DNA of 64,000 bases from Gymnothorax reevesii (Eukaryota; Chordata; Actinopteri; Anguilliformes; Muraenidae), in NCBI GenBank assembly GCA_029721435.1, contig CM056586.1, positions 72,211,607 through 72,275,606 of the forward strand. Direction: 5' to 3'. The notes under the pieces were generated by a model, which was not told the DNA's origin, searched no databases, and saw only the letters and a list, made by a program, of their open reading frames with translations. Below are positions 22,813-35,700 of this stretch, piece after piece. Both the position numbers and the translations under genes were made by a program. The number at the start of each line of letters is the position of its first letter. Positions within the stretch are counted from its first letter, which is position 1.

Positions 22813-23800
22813 TTTTATTGTTGTATTTATTTATTTTTTTTAGAAAATTACAATCCAAGGGGCACTTTCCCCAATGGAACGAAGGATAATATGTGTTGTA
22901 ATGACAAGTCACAAAACTTGACTTCGGTGTGGCAGTATACGGACACACTATAGACGCAAGACCGACTGTGGATCCCTTCCATCTCGTATATCGTTATCTT
23001 CCTTCCTTGGCCTCAAGGCGAAGGTGAGCTTTGATCCTGTAAGATACTGCTGCAAAAACGCCATCAGACTAATATGACCACTCAGACTGTTGACTGCTAA
23101 CTCACTGCGGCAGATATTCAGAAACCAAATGTTACATCTCGATCTGCATGGCTGTATAATTCAGTGTGACTCGGGAGGGGAGAGAATGTTGAACAGACAG
23201 TTGATCCATTCATACCTCCCCAGAAAACCCACCTCTGCAGGCCTCGGACTCTCACTCTCACATCAATGGCCTCTTATGAGCAGCGGCGATGTGACACAGT
23301 TTCTTCAGACTCAAACAGCAAACAATAGAGGCTTTGCAGAGTATTTGTCCAAATAAAACTTGTTTGCAGGGCACGTGAGGGGTATGGATCTGGGGGTGTG
23401 GTTAAATGAGGCTGAGTGAGGAGGGGAGGGGTCATAATTACATCAGAGCGAGGATAGCATTTCACAATATCCCGAGCTACGCTCCACCTCAGACTCCTGG
23501 CCAGGGAGGCTCAATATGTTTCACACAATAAGGTTAATGCCAACTTTATAAAGACTTATAACATTATACAGACTTATATAAAATTATAAGGCTCCGCATT
23601 TTCTGACCTGTCCCTTGTGATGGGAGTTTCATTTTTAGCCGTTAAAAAGCAAGAATAAATTTTGTTCACAAAAGCACACTCTGCACTGAAGAGAGACGAG
23701 TGAGAGTTTTTTTTAAATGGACCTTCTGGCAAATTTCATCGCAGTAGAGTGAATAGAAGGAGGTCACCATTTTGTTCTCGATCACATGGCTCATATGCAA
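22813..23800. other. Intergenic stretch with nothing recognised
   Basis: No gene, RNA or repeat recognised; the short frames here have no family resemblance. Confidence 0.5.
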
Positions 23801-23807
23801 TACAACC

Positions 23808-24182
23808 CCAATCTAAAAAATGTTGGCGCATCGTGGAAAATGCAAGTATAATCAAAAAGGAAACAAAAAGTGCCCAAAGTGGAGCCAAGCTTGACACTAG
23901 TGTCTTTGCCAGCTTTTGACCGGTGGAGTTGTCATTTGTCCACCGGTCATAAACTTGCTGTCCCTTGGACACATAAATAGCAAATGTCTTTGCCTCAAAA
24001 TGGTGGCCCATGGGTGTGTTTCCCTTAAAATGAGGTGTGGTCAGGTGCATTGTTTGCGTATTTCTAAATAATATAGGACCACTCCTTGTGGTCCTATATT
24101 ATTTAGAAAAAAACTGAATTTATTAGAAGCTAAAGAACACATCTTAACCAGGGGTGCCAATAATTAAGGAGGGCGCCGTAGT
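23808..24182. mobile_element. Remnants of two Tc1-like termini with a perfect hairpin between
   Basis: The left end CAACCCCAATCTAAAAAATG (23808) is the terminus of the same family as 6252-8722. The right end AGGGGTGCCAATAATTAAGG to GAGGGCGCCGTA is the complement of the TACAGTGCCCTCC family seen at 17676. Between them, 24061-24109 is a perfect 22-bp inverted repeat with a 5-base loop. Confidence 0.55.
24061..24109. repeat. Perfect 22-bp inverted repeat, 5-base loop
   Basis: Left arm TTTCTAAATAATATAGGACC plus AC (24061-24082), loop TCCTT, right arm the exact complement (24088-24109). Confidence 0.95.
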
Positions 24183-24436
24183 TTTTTATATGTGACACAG
24201 TAAGTTTATTCATAAGATCATACATGAACAGGTGAAACACTGAAATGCTTCTGGACGGCACTAGTGTCTATAAAATTCCCCTTGAGAATCTCATTAAATA
24301 ACAAATGTGGTAAAATGAACTGTATGGGACACTTTTCCGAACTGTTAACATTTAAAAGCAGTTTCTACACATCCTAAGGATACTCTAGTATTAGAGTGTA
24401 TTACAAGTAAAGAGCCATATAAAATCTTTTATTATT

Positions 24437-24627
24437 ACTAAAAAAAAAAAAAAAAAAAAACAAGATGTGTTTGTGAAACACTGATGCCTCCACGGCCCAT
24501 GTTAAAGTTTTTGTAACCAAGCGTCATTCTCCAAGGTCAAGGTCACAAGGTCAAAAGTCATGACCCCATCTGAAACGGACAGGTGAAAAACTATATGCCC
24601 CCGAAACTTTGTTTACGGGGGCATAAA
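24437..24627. mobile_element. Short repeat with a terminal hairpin, after a poly-A run
   Basis: A run of about 20 A (to 24460) is followed by AAGATGTGTTTGTGAAACAC. The segment ends in a perfect stem TATGCCCCCG (24594) / CGGGGGCATA (to 24627). Between them lie overlapping AAGGTCA half-sites (24531-24553). It looks like a small non-autonomous element; its family is not identified. Confidence 0.5.
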
Positions 24628-24639
24628 AAACCCTTGCGG

Positions 24640-26095
24640 ATTTTCAAGTTATAAAGCTTTGGGTTGGCTATTTTCCCTCTTTTTTTCTGGGGGGGATACT
24701 TACAAGGGTATAAGTTATGCATTATGCAGAATTCTTGGTGTGTCCACCCTGGATTTTCTCCCTGCTAGAGTACCCACCCCGGAATTCCAGAGTCTTGGAA
24801 GGGGGGACGGTACAGATTTTTTTTGTGATGCCCAATGTTTACTGACCTTTACTAAAAGTTGATTATTTCGCTGGGGTGTGGGGCACTTGCTCTTTCAGAA
24901 ATCGTGGTATCCCTGGGGTATTGCCTGTGCATCTTGGCCACGACCCCTTACCTATCTTGCAAATTCCCCTTCCCCCAAATAATTCAAATCCCATACAAGT
25001 AAACATTTGTGTAGCTTAGTTCTGGTCGGTAATGTAATATAGCTTTTTAGCTTTGGGATCCCCTTTCAAAAATTTCTGGATCCACCTGTACCCACACAAA
25101 GAGTAATGAATAATAAATTTCAAAACATAGCTGCATGCGTTTATTATTCATCGAAAATTTAACCTACAATTCTAAATTCCCTTTCTTGTCGGACACTTGC
25201 CTTTGTTAAATTGCAACTGTATTTTTAAATTCCAAACATTTCTTATGAGAACAGTTATTTCTAGCATGTTCCTTGGAGTTCATATGGCTGTAAAGGCCCC
25301 AAAAACATGCTGTCGACTTGAACATCTATAGTGCATTTCATCTCGGTAAAACAGCCACAAACAATGCCTCCGGAAATCAAACTTAAAATCGAAGTTCTCA
25401 TATAAAAATCCACTGCAAGTTTGATTTATGTGGTAGGCATCCACAAAGATAGGATTTGACAACTTGAAAACCTTGAACTTTGATGTCTTGGACGATGTTT
25501 AGAGATGCCAAGGCTTACGTCCAATGCGTGTTTCTCCTCTTCGTGATATTCACGTCTTTGTGCCGTAGTCAGCAATTATTCAATCAAAGCGCACCGAGGA
25601 AATTCACTCTCGGAATTTAAGTCATCGTGCATCAAGTTAATCAGTTTCACGTGCATTACGGTGGATTTCCCCACTAATGACACGGAAATCGATTATGACA
25701 CAGGAATTATCAGGCTTGTCTTTAATGAGGGATTAAAAGCAATTGAACTGCATAAGAACGTTTCAAATGGTCTTATTTCATTAAAACAATTTAAACGATC
25801 ATGAAACACATGCGTTGTTTCTAATCCCTGAGTAAAGAGAAGCACGGGAAGTCCGGAGTCATAATCTCTTTCCAATGTTACTTGTGATGAGGCGGACTAC
25901 GGTGAATAAGCCTAAACAATGCGTAAGACCTACGCCGAATGTACCAGTTCATTGAAATCACGTGGTTTGCATTTTAATGAGGTCCTTTTGAGATCTGTGA
26001 ACGAGTGCTAACCCTAAACCATTGGCCGACGTCCTGTAAACAAGCAGTTTCAGGTGGCTTCCGGTTACACTGACCGGAGCTTCCGGGCGTACTGA
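24640..26095. other. Intergenic stretch with nothing recognised
   Basis: No gene or clear repeat; a G/C-run-rich patch lies at 24680-24960. Confidence 0.45.
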
Positions 26096-26099
26096 ATTT

Positions 26100-26520
26100 A
26101 TTTCACACACACACACGCACACACACAAGATCAATAGTATAAATTTACACACAGACATGAAAGCTGTTACCCCTTGTTTGAAAGGTGGTCCATGTAAATA
26201 CACAATTTGTGTGTGTGTGTACAGATTTTCAGTGTGTGAACATGTTTAGGGTGTATGTACCCATTGTCAGTGTATGTGTGTGCATGTACGGTTGTGTGTG
26301 CATATATTTTATGTGCCCATTGTCGGTGCGTGTATGCAGCTTTTTAATGTGTTTAGCCTTTACTTATGGTGCGTATGTACCCATTATCAGTGTAAGTGTG
26401 TGTAAAGTGTGTGTGTATGTACAGATTTTTGATGTGTATTGCCCTGGTTCGTTGCATAGGTGCCAATCGTCAGTGTGTGTGTGAGTCCATTGTAAGTGTG
26501 TGTGCAGATTTTTTATGTGT
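26100..26520. repeat. GT-rich imperfect repeat
   Basis: CA units at 26105-26128, then TGTGTGT-rich text with a loosely repeated phrase (CCCATTGTCAGTGT or similar near 26260, 26315, 26382, 26465). The 99-codon frame is a by-product. Confidence 0.6.
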
Positions 26521-27040
26521 TTTGCCCTAAACGGCCTCCCATATCATTAAATGCTCTGATTTATATAAATCGAGAGGAATAGGCACTTGGAACATTTTTT
26601 TCAGTATCTCTGAAGTCAGTGGAAATAGGGTCATCTGAAAGAGCTTGAAAAATGCAACATTTTGGTACTTAAATTCTTGAAATTGGACGTCTATGAGCCA
26701 AGTTTTGGTGTTCCAAGGGCTTAGTTTTCCGGCCCTTTGTTGTAATACAACGTCCATTGAAACCTACTGAAAAATTGTGATGCCAGTTCGAAAAGGTGTT
26801 AAAATTTCACCAAAGTAAGAGGAAAAAAAAAAAAACAAATCCCATGCAATACACCACGTACTCTTGTTTACTAATAATACTACAGCATTAGTCGGAATTG
26901 ACCAATCAGAGACACGCATTGGGGTTACGTGACCACTATTCTTGCAGGATCATACAGATATAGAAACTGCGTCATGCGAAGTGTTATACAGACACAAAAA
27001 TTTATGTGTGGTAGACACGAATGTCAGAAGACACTTATGC

Positions 27041-27086
27041 ATGCACGCACACACACACACACACGCACGCACGCGCGCACACACAC

Positions 27087-27127
<41 letters not shown>

Positions 27128-27252
27128 CACACGCACGCACAAACACACACACACACGCACACACACACACGTACGCACACACACACACACGCACACACAC
27201 ACACACACGCACGCACAAACACACACACACACGCACACACACACACACACGT

Positions 27253-27293
<41 letters not shown>
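27041..27293. repeat. Long CA/CG-interrupted microsatellite
   Basis: About 250 bases of CA units interrupted by CGCACG, CGCGCG and AAACAC. It generates open frames of 88-157 codons on several frames of both strands; none is a gene. Confidence 0.95.
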
Positions 27294-27299
27294 TTAGCA

Positions 27300-30200
27300 G
27301 GCTTGACTCTCACTGTGCCAAATGCAGGGTCTGTTTGTCTGCGACTGCAGCTGCAAAACACAATGAAGGCAAAAAAAAAATGATCTGGGTGAAAACCAAA
27401 AAAATGGAGAATTAAAAAAAATTTTTCACCCTCAAATTCCCCATGCACCAACTCCTCATGTCACATACCCACTCAACCTTACCGTTATCTCAGCATGAGC
27501 CCCACAGTCTGCCCTCTCTCAGAGCAGTTCCCATGGCAATCAGGCCTTTGGAATGGATTCAGTGTGTGACTGTAGGGCCTGCATTATAGACTTCAACTGA
27601 AGTAAATAAGCACTTTTTTCATATTCTGGCTGGAAGAGAAGTGATTTCACAACTACTATACAGCAACATAAAGAAATAAATTCAAACTATAACTTATCAA
27701 AGCTGGAGTAGGTTAAAATTTTGTTTCATTGGATCTGTTTCAAACATAAATCACATTCCACCAATGAAAGATTTGTCTGCGCTCCGGTGCCTTGTACAGA
27801 CATACGATTTATGATTAGTCTCTGTTTTCAGAACTTAGCAATAAATTCAGTGTCATTTACAATGAGTAATGGGCAGATCTTGCTAAATTGGGGGGGGGGG
27901 GGGGGTGATGGATTTGCAGCCGACAAAGAGCAAAAACAAACTACACTTTGTACAGCTAAAGCCATAATTTATGTCTTACCTTTATCTTGTGATCAAAGTC
28001 GCGCTTGAGGGCATGACAATGCTGTTCATATTTACGCCAAATTCTCTGTCACTTTGAAACAATTACTGACAGTCCTCAGTTATTTTCAAGTGTAGGAAGA
28101 GCTTTCCTATGAGAGGAGGGAGGCATACATGCTCCTCTCTGCCGCTGGCGAATGGTGTCGTTGCCATTCATTTTGGGACTTCGACTAGATTAATCTCTAA
28201 TTAATTAATTAATTAATCTCTGAGTGTTCAATAGATATGTCACACATCAAAATTGACAGACTTACTCCCGAGACAGTTCAAGTTCTTGCCAGCATGTTGT
28301 GTAATCGCAAAATGATTGTTGTTTCTGCCTGTTTTTTAAAAGTTATTTTTCTGCAGTTAACTTTGCTCAGTATTTGCAGAGGTAATGTTCAGATGTTGTT
28401 GCTCAGATTATTTTATTGTGCGTTTGTGCTGAAAATGCATCTAACAGGATATTTACTCTTCAAATACAAAAATGTATGCCAAAAATAAAATCTTTCATTA
28501 TGCTGTTCCATGTTTAAATACTCTAACATAGTGACAAACTGTATATACTGATGTTAACACCTCTGCAGAAATCTCCAAAGTGTTGCTTTCATTATGATAC
28601 CAAGATCATTCAAATAGACCTTGCTATTCCAGTGATAGATTCAGTTCATTTTGGGCATGTCATTTTCTGAGCCAGAGGCCCTGGGCTGAGGTTTTAAAGA
28701 GCCAGGGTTTTTTATTGGTAGAATGCATGTTTCGTAGCAGAACTTGATATATGATGTCACTGTCAGAGTGCGCGACAGACACGAAAGCTGCGCTAAATAT
28801 ACTGCAATGATGTCATTCAAAGCACAGTTAACGCATTTCAATACCACGGACCAGGACCAGACAGATTTTTATGTATCCTTAATGGATTTACAGTTGTACT
28901 TTGCCTTTTTTGTATATTTCAGTGTGAGACGTAACACACAGTGTGATCAGATTTCCTCAGTACACGTCCCCCTCGGGAATGCAAAGTAAGCAACAGGAAT
29001 CAGGATGTAACAGCGCTTGGTTTTCTCAGCAATGGCAAGTCACTTGTTTCTGCTAGTTGGATGTTTGAGTGACAGGTTTGTTGGATTAAAAACACCAAAC
29101 ATTAAGACAGCCCTGTCAGGGTTGGAGTTCGCAACAGAGGAGAAATGTTGCGAGAGTTTGCCGATCGCTACATTAGCTTTCATAAGTGGTGGAATGTAAA
29201 TGCCAATTAAAGCAACTTTCATTCTAAAGTGATTTAAAGTGAATTCTCTCAGGAGAGAATGTCAGAAACCCTTGCAAAACACCATATTTAGTATCAATAG
29301 TAGGCCCACCCTTTGCCTTCAAAATCTTTAGTATGATAAAATGTGTGCAGCCCTCAAAAATAAAACAAATGTATAAAATCTGTGCCAGGAGAGAGAGCCA
29401 GTTGGGCAGTTTCCTGAACCAGCAGAGCAACAAAGTTCTCAGTCGCCCTCTGCTGTGCGTATGTCTCAACGATAGTGGTTCAGTATTGTTTATACCCATA
29501 ATATGCCCTTAAATGTTGGCAGATACTGCTAACTGCCATCCCCTTGATGTTAAGCAACTCTTCACAGTTGTGTTTCTATAGAAAGGATGATTTCCTGACA
29601 TAAACCGCAGACAAAAGTGAAGAGCATGACATTTCGGGGGAAATCTCAAGGCTGCCATCTTGACAAATCAGAAGAAACACCTCCAGGTTGTATTCAAAAT
29701 AAATAGACCTTTATTTTATTAATGTTTTGCTCTAGAAGCCTTCATCATGCATCCCAGGTCACAAAACTAAACAGATTCCCTTTATAATTATGTCAATTTA
29801 CAAGTGCTCATCAGTTAATATACATCAATAAGTATAGCAAAAAAATAAAGAAGAAGAATTAATCGCTCTGTGATATAGACTTTCCAACATGAAAATAAGA
29901 CAATTGAAATGTGAGCTCCGTAAATATAGACAGCAGCACCAGCTCATAGTTAAACTCACAGCTGAAAGATGCCAAACACAGAATCAGGATTAATTATTAG
30001 GAACAATTCAAGGGGTTAGTGTTTATGCCACTAACACAGCGTGTAGTAATTCATTGACAGCAATGTGGCGGAAATTACGAAAATTAAGAAAAAATAAAAA
30101 AAATCTCAGAATACATTTCTTCTACTTTTTTTAGAAGGGGCTTCTGCAATTAAGGCTGCACGAACTGTCATTTTGTGAATTGCATAACATACGCTCAAAA

Positions 30201-30910
30201 TAAACAAAACCTCATGCTAACAGACAAATTTGGTGCAAATCCTGACTTCACTACACACGCTCGCAAGTGACAATAAGAAATGACACCATTTCCGAGCGGC
30301 GCTATCACTGATGGTGTAAGATAATGCAGTGTAATTTTAAATGGTTTATGGCAGCTACAGTAGCATTAGCATAGTGCTCACATAGACCTCATTAAAGTGT
30401 TGTGTAATGCGTCACATGCCGGACCCCTCTAAAAGAAGTGTATTCGGTTCATTCAAGTTCATTCAAGAAAAACTGCGGTGCCGCTAAAGTCTAGATTTAA
30501 ATACAAGTCCATATTTATGACTGATTTTAAAAGGAATGGAATGTTGAGAGAAAATATAGCTAAAACTTAGGGCGAAAGTCCCATGTGCATTCAGCTCCAT
30601 TTAATTCTCCAGTGTTCAAACCACTGCCATTCATGCTAACCTCACGACACAAATCAGCTCATTTAAAGTATGTACATTTAAGTGACATTAGTGGTACTTT
30701 ACATTTGAAGAGTCTCTAATATATGTGAATTTTAAAAGATGATTTTAAATAAATATCTTTATAACAAAAAAAAAGCAACACAAACAAACATCGGCTTAAA
30801 AACGTCCTGAAGACAGTAGTTACGCGCAGGTTCAAGTTCCAAGTGAAATGCATTGCATTCGGAGGCCCAAACAGGGATTGGTTTAGTCGGCTTTAATTAC
30901 AGTAGATAAG
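27300..30910. other. Intergenic stretch with nothing recognised
   Basis: Contains a 16-G run (27890-27905) and an AATT repeat (28198-28217). Short frames at 28237-28488, 28744-28989 and 29224-29499 have no family resemblance. Confidence 0.5.
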
Positions 30911-30917
30911 CCCTCGA

Positions 30918-30942
30918 TACACACACACACACACACACACAC
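30918..30942. repeat. CA microsatellite
   Basis: About 12 uninterrupted AC units. Confidence 0.9.
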
Positions 30943-31225
30943 ATCCACCAGGCCATGTCTTCTCAAGTGTTCACTTTGAGCCTCCTCAACATGCCATCAA
31001 CCAGCTTCACATCCTTAAGAACAATCCGTGACCATCCGTCATCAAAAACACTGAAGTGAAATGCCTTCTAAGGATGTCCAAGATGAGGAATGCACCATCC
31101 AGCTGCTCCACGACTGAACTGAACGGAGATCTGTAGCATCGCAGTGTACGGGGATTATAGTGTGTTGAACAGCTGTGTGTATAATGCATGGCGAAGTCGT
31201 GGGCATCTCACATTCTTGAGTTCGC
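30943..31225 (-). other. Unidentified segment between two CA tracts, open on the - strand
   Basis: On the - strand one frame reads SVFDDGWSRIVLKDVKLVDG then MLRRLKVNT before a stop; other frames are open for 60-110 codons. It looks more protein-like than its surroundings. I recognise no family and no clear splice sites; it may be a fragment of a retrotransposon or a pseudogene. Confidence 0.25.
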
Positions 31226-31336
31226 CCACACACACAGACAGACACACATACACACACAGACACACACACACACACACACATACACACACACACACAGACA
31301 CACACACACACACACAGACACAGACACAGACACAGG
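31226..31336. repeat. CA/CAGA microsatellite
   Basis: CACACA runs interrupted by ACAGAC units. Four overlapping open frames here arise from the repeat. Confidence 0.95.
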
Positions 31337-32204
31337 GGCAGGGGAAGACATCTCCCAGTGCAGACCTTCACCAACGCTCGGGACGTTCGTTTTATTCCAC
31401 AGGGACATTTGGGCTGTAAGAGAAGGGAAATATATTAATGTTTCAGCTGGGTTAACCTAAATGTAACCTCAGTGCATCCCACTCTATATTACAAGCATTG
31501 TTTTGTCTTTACCTGTAAAATTTACAACCAAGTGACCAAATAAATCATCAGCGACGCTGCAACGACTTGGTGCTGCAGGCAAAGGAGGAATTTTGCTAAA
31601 TTTAATTTTGTTCAGTGCTTTACTTCCCACAAGATGAAAGGAAACGAGCACAAATATCAGATACGTGAATACGAGGCGCCGCTTGTTTGAGGGACACGAT
31701 TCTCTAGTTATGTATTATACCCAATACATAAGAGCGCAGAGTATTTTTGATCAATTGTCAGTCGTTGCTACAAGTTCAAAACACAGACTGTCAACCAATG
31801 TCACTCAGCGAATCATCTAATCCCCAAGGTAGCCAACTTACCGTCAAGAGGGGTTCATGTGAGCAACTATTAACAGCAAGGAACAGATTTATTCGCTGTC
31901 ATAACCTGAGCATTAGCTATTCACGATTTATGACACAGACTATTATTGAATCTTAGATAGCTAACTTGTAACACCCTGGTCTGACTACATTTCACTTGCA
32001 TGGCTTTTTATAGCAAGAGAGCAACATAATCACTCATTAATAATAGCAATAATAGAGACCCATGTAACCCATGACAACACATAAATCTTTCCACAAAGAT
32101 TTTTCACAGTCCACTAAAGCTTTGTGTACAGCATAAATAGTTATACTTATTACTATTATTAAAAAGCTAGTAATTAGTGCAATGCAGCTAGTGCAGTGAA
32201 GCAC

Positions 32205-32210
32205 TTTATT
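32205..32210 (-). promoter_or_regulatory. Candidate poly(A) signal for itprid2
   Basis: TTTATT on the + strand, hence AATAAA on the - strand, 459 bases after the itprid2 stop codon. Other TTTATT copies lie further on (31888), so the 3'UTR could be longer. Confidence 0.4.
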
Positions 32211-32668
32211 TTTTTTCGAAAATATGGAATATTTTGTTTTATAACATTTCATGACTGTATTGAAGCACTTGTATAATGTTGTGTTGCATCAAATTTAACG
32301 ACATTCATTACATTTTGAAAATTTTCCGATTGAATTGTTGAAAACTTTTTCATGAACGACATGACTACACCATCATTCTGATGAAAAGTGTACTTCAATT
32401 GTATAAAATAGAGTTCAGAAAAATTAAAATGGAAAAATAAAACAATCTGGGAAAAAATAAAACAGATTTCATAGGACCCCTTAAACAGCGAAATGACTCA
32501 TGGTAATTAACTAGCCAGTAGATGAATAATATAGTTTCTAAAAGAACACACCCCATTAAAAAGCTTAAGATCTTCAGTCACAATTTATCAAGGATATACC
32601 ATTTCCAGGAGCATGGCATGACGTCACTACTGCATTATAAAATAACAGAGTTATGTCCGTTACCTCGC

Positions 32669-32776
32669 TCACAGACTGTGCTCTTGCGTTGCCGCAGGTG
32701 ATCTCCTTGGTGACACAGCAGCCAGAAGATCACTGACAATCTCCTGTCGGATTTCATCAGCAATTCTCTGCTTGAT
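32669..32776 (-). CDS. itprid2: itprid2 exon M, terminal exon with stop
   Basis: TTTTATCCTCAG acceptor before 32776. 35 codons [20 protein letters not shown] through ATQEHSL, then TGA (32669-32671). It continues QQLIKE of exon L as human [21 protein letters not shown] does, so the C-terminus is intact. Confidence 0.95.
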   Translation of the reverse strand: MKQRIADEIRQEIVSDLLAAVSPRRSPAATQEHSL

Positions 32777-35700
32777 CTGAGGATAAAAATATGACAGAAG
32801 AAACAGATATTTTTACCATCTAGAAGGCACAAAAAAGCCAAACCTGACTCAGTTCGACAGGCACCGTCTCAGCGCTGCTGGAGATTCTACTGCTGAAGTA
32901 GCCTGAGCAGATTCTCATAAGATGGGCTCTGAATACTCCAGTCAACTACATTTATCACAGCATCCCATGGGAGTTTATGAAAGGAAAACAGGTTACAGAG
33001 AATTCCAGCCCAAATTATTTCCAGCCATTCAAGAATTAACCGGAACAATTTACTTTCCACTCCGCTGTCAGTTTGCTAAATGTACATGGTTTAATTTAAA
33101 TTAAAACATCTTGTGTGTCGTGATAAATGCTGGATGACTGGAGGAGGAGAGAATTCTCATTCAGCTGACAGTCCGATACAAAGATAATTAATGGATCAGA
33201 AGCAAACCTTGAAAAACTAAGATTCAAAATCTAAGAACCTCACACAGTCCGTCTGTATCACGTCTGTATGTGTACCTAATGTAACCCACCTATACAAGAA
33301 TTAAAAATGTTATATTTCACCAGATAAAGACTGCAGGTTTTGGGTACACACAAACATCAGTTAGTTCGTTTGCACCCAAAGGCTGTTAATTCTATCTCCA
33401 CGATGACGATAGTCGGGAGAGACTACGGTTTAGTTCCAGGGCCGCCGCCGCGCCCGCAGAGATTTATTGTTCCGGGCTTTGGAAGTGACAATTATTACAG
33501 GAATTTTCTCTAATTTTGCACAGACTAAGATATTTATTTGAAAATGCTCAAGATCGATTTTCGGCAATTTTGGACGTCCAATATGGCTGCCAGTGGCCAT
33601 TTTCTCCTAAATTTGGGGATCGGGGAGATGCACGACTCAGTCCCTGGTTTATCAGTGGGCTCCAGTCTCCTTTTCCTTCCCTATGTCTGTTGTCCGTGAG
33701 CTGAGCAGCACCTGATTCGGCTGACTTCAGCAGTAAGACGCACGGTGAACCTTTTATTTATTTATTTTCATAAATCAGTGGAGAGCGTGTAACACCAATC
33801 CACCTCCCGGCAGAACAAACTGGGAGGCACAGGCTTTTAAATTTCAATCTCAATGATTTGAATGAAAAAGTGAAGTGTGCTTTTACTCGTAAACACAAAT
33901 GTCTCCCACGTCCCTTCCCAGAAACCCCTAAATGGCAAAAGGCACCAGTTAGGTCAGTAGCCGATTGGGGCACTAACGAAATTCGGTAAATGTCGAGCAG
34001 TTTCTGAGTTACGGTCTGGAAACACTGACGTCCACACCGACCGAGCCAACAACAATAACGCTCAGACAAAATTAAATTAATTCCGAAAGCACTGAATGTC
34101 AAAAATGCCACAGCGTCGGCTGCCGATGCAGCCACACCTGAGGCCGACTGCGGCTGAACCTGCGGCCCCTCGTCCCCTCGTCCCCCCCGCACCTCCTTAA
34201 TCAGCTGCTGGAACTGGGCGTTTCCTGCTGCCCCTTCAGGTCCCGCTGCCTCTCGCTCCTCCGCAGGGGCAGACGGGGGCGTGGATTCCGGCCTCTGCAG
34301 GGGCCCCGAGGCCTGGGGCCGCGGCGGTAAGGTGGGCGTTAGGGACACAGAGGAGCGGTACACCTCAGACCCGTTTGGGCCCCGGGGTCTGCTTGGCTGG
34401 CCAGGGCTGACAAGCCCCGAGGAACCGCTGTGTGCCGACGGAGGGACAGAGACGGTCCTCCCCTCGAACCCGAGCTCGGCCTGCAGGGACAGCTGCTCTC
34501 TCAGGAGCTCCGACACCTGCAAACACAGAGCATGACGCTCACACACGACCCCTGAAACGGCAGCAGTGCAGGTAAGAGCGAGCGAGACGAGCCCGTAGTG
34601 CTGAACACTCACCGGCTCGGACACGTTCATGGGAGGAGTACTGCACGGGCTGTCAAAACTGTGAGCTCTGGAAATTTCCTGCAAGTGACACAAAACCAGC
34701 AAAACTCAATCATTCATCAACACAAATCAGCGGTGGAATTTGTGATTATGGGGCCTAAGGCCTGCATGCCACTGTGGGGGGATATTTTTGTGATTTATTT
34801 TGTGTGCTACTAGTTGTTGGTCAATGTTACTTCTGCTGCCAATATTACTGGCTCTGCTGATGCTACTACTTACTACTATTGTAGCAGTAACTGTACAAAC
34901 ACTGCTGGCGGTAACATTCATGTGAAATTTCTTCTGGGGGGTTAATTTAAAAACATCTATTTGTCACAGAGACATGGAGTCTTGGTGAGCAAATTGCAAA
35001 TGTTTTCTACACATCGGAAACTGCACATTTAAGCCCTACATTCAAAGTTGTCAAAAAATTGTTTTAAATGAAAAAGTGTTTAATATTTAAAAATAATGAT
35101 TTGGGTGCTCTCACTGGGCCTAATGGACAAGTCCACCTCTGACACAAACTGTAAATACCATACATACACAATATATTGACCATCTGCATTTTTTTAAAAA
35201 TCACAAGCGACAAACATTTCTTCTCACAATAACAAGCTTCACTTCAATAAAACTCTCAGTAAATTTTTCTTTTTTATTTCTAAAATGTCCTCATTTCCTT
35301 CAATGTGCCCTGAGACTGTCGAAATTAACCACAACCCTTCTAATGCCCAGATACCCAACAGCTTCTGTTGAAGGTAAGGGGAAAAAAAGTTGAAAGTGAA
35401 TGACAATAATGATATCTATTATTACAAATGGCCAAACTAAACCACCTTAGATTGGCTGTATTTTTCCTTCAGAAAAACAAAACAAATTAATCTATAGACA
35501 TTCGGAGCCTACAAAGAAATCCGAATGCAGCTCTACTGAAGTGGTGAATCACATCACTTAGTTATTTAATCTACAGATACTAATTATGAGCACATGCATT
35601 TTTTCAAAAGTTAATCTAAAATAAACATAAGAACCAAACATCAGCCAGTGCTGTTTGTGAGTCAGTGGTAGCTCTTGCATATCCTCACCACTGGGTGGCG

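Noticed and set aside
27021..27451. Open frames of 88-157 codons on both strands
   Set aside because: They are His/Thr or Cys/Val runs created by the CA microsatellite.
33758..34192. Open continuation of itprid2 exon L by about 145 codons
   Set aside because: A GTGCGG donor at 34192 and the human-like C-terminal exon at 32669-32776 show that it is intron.
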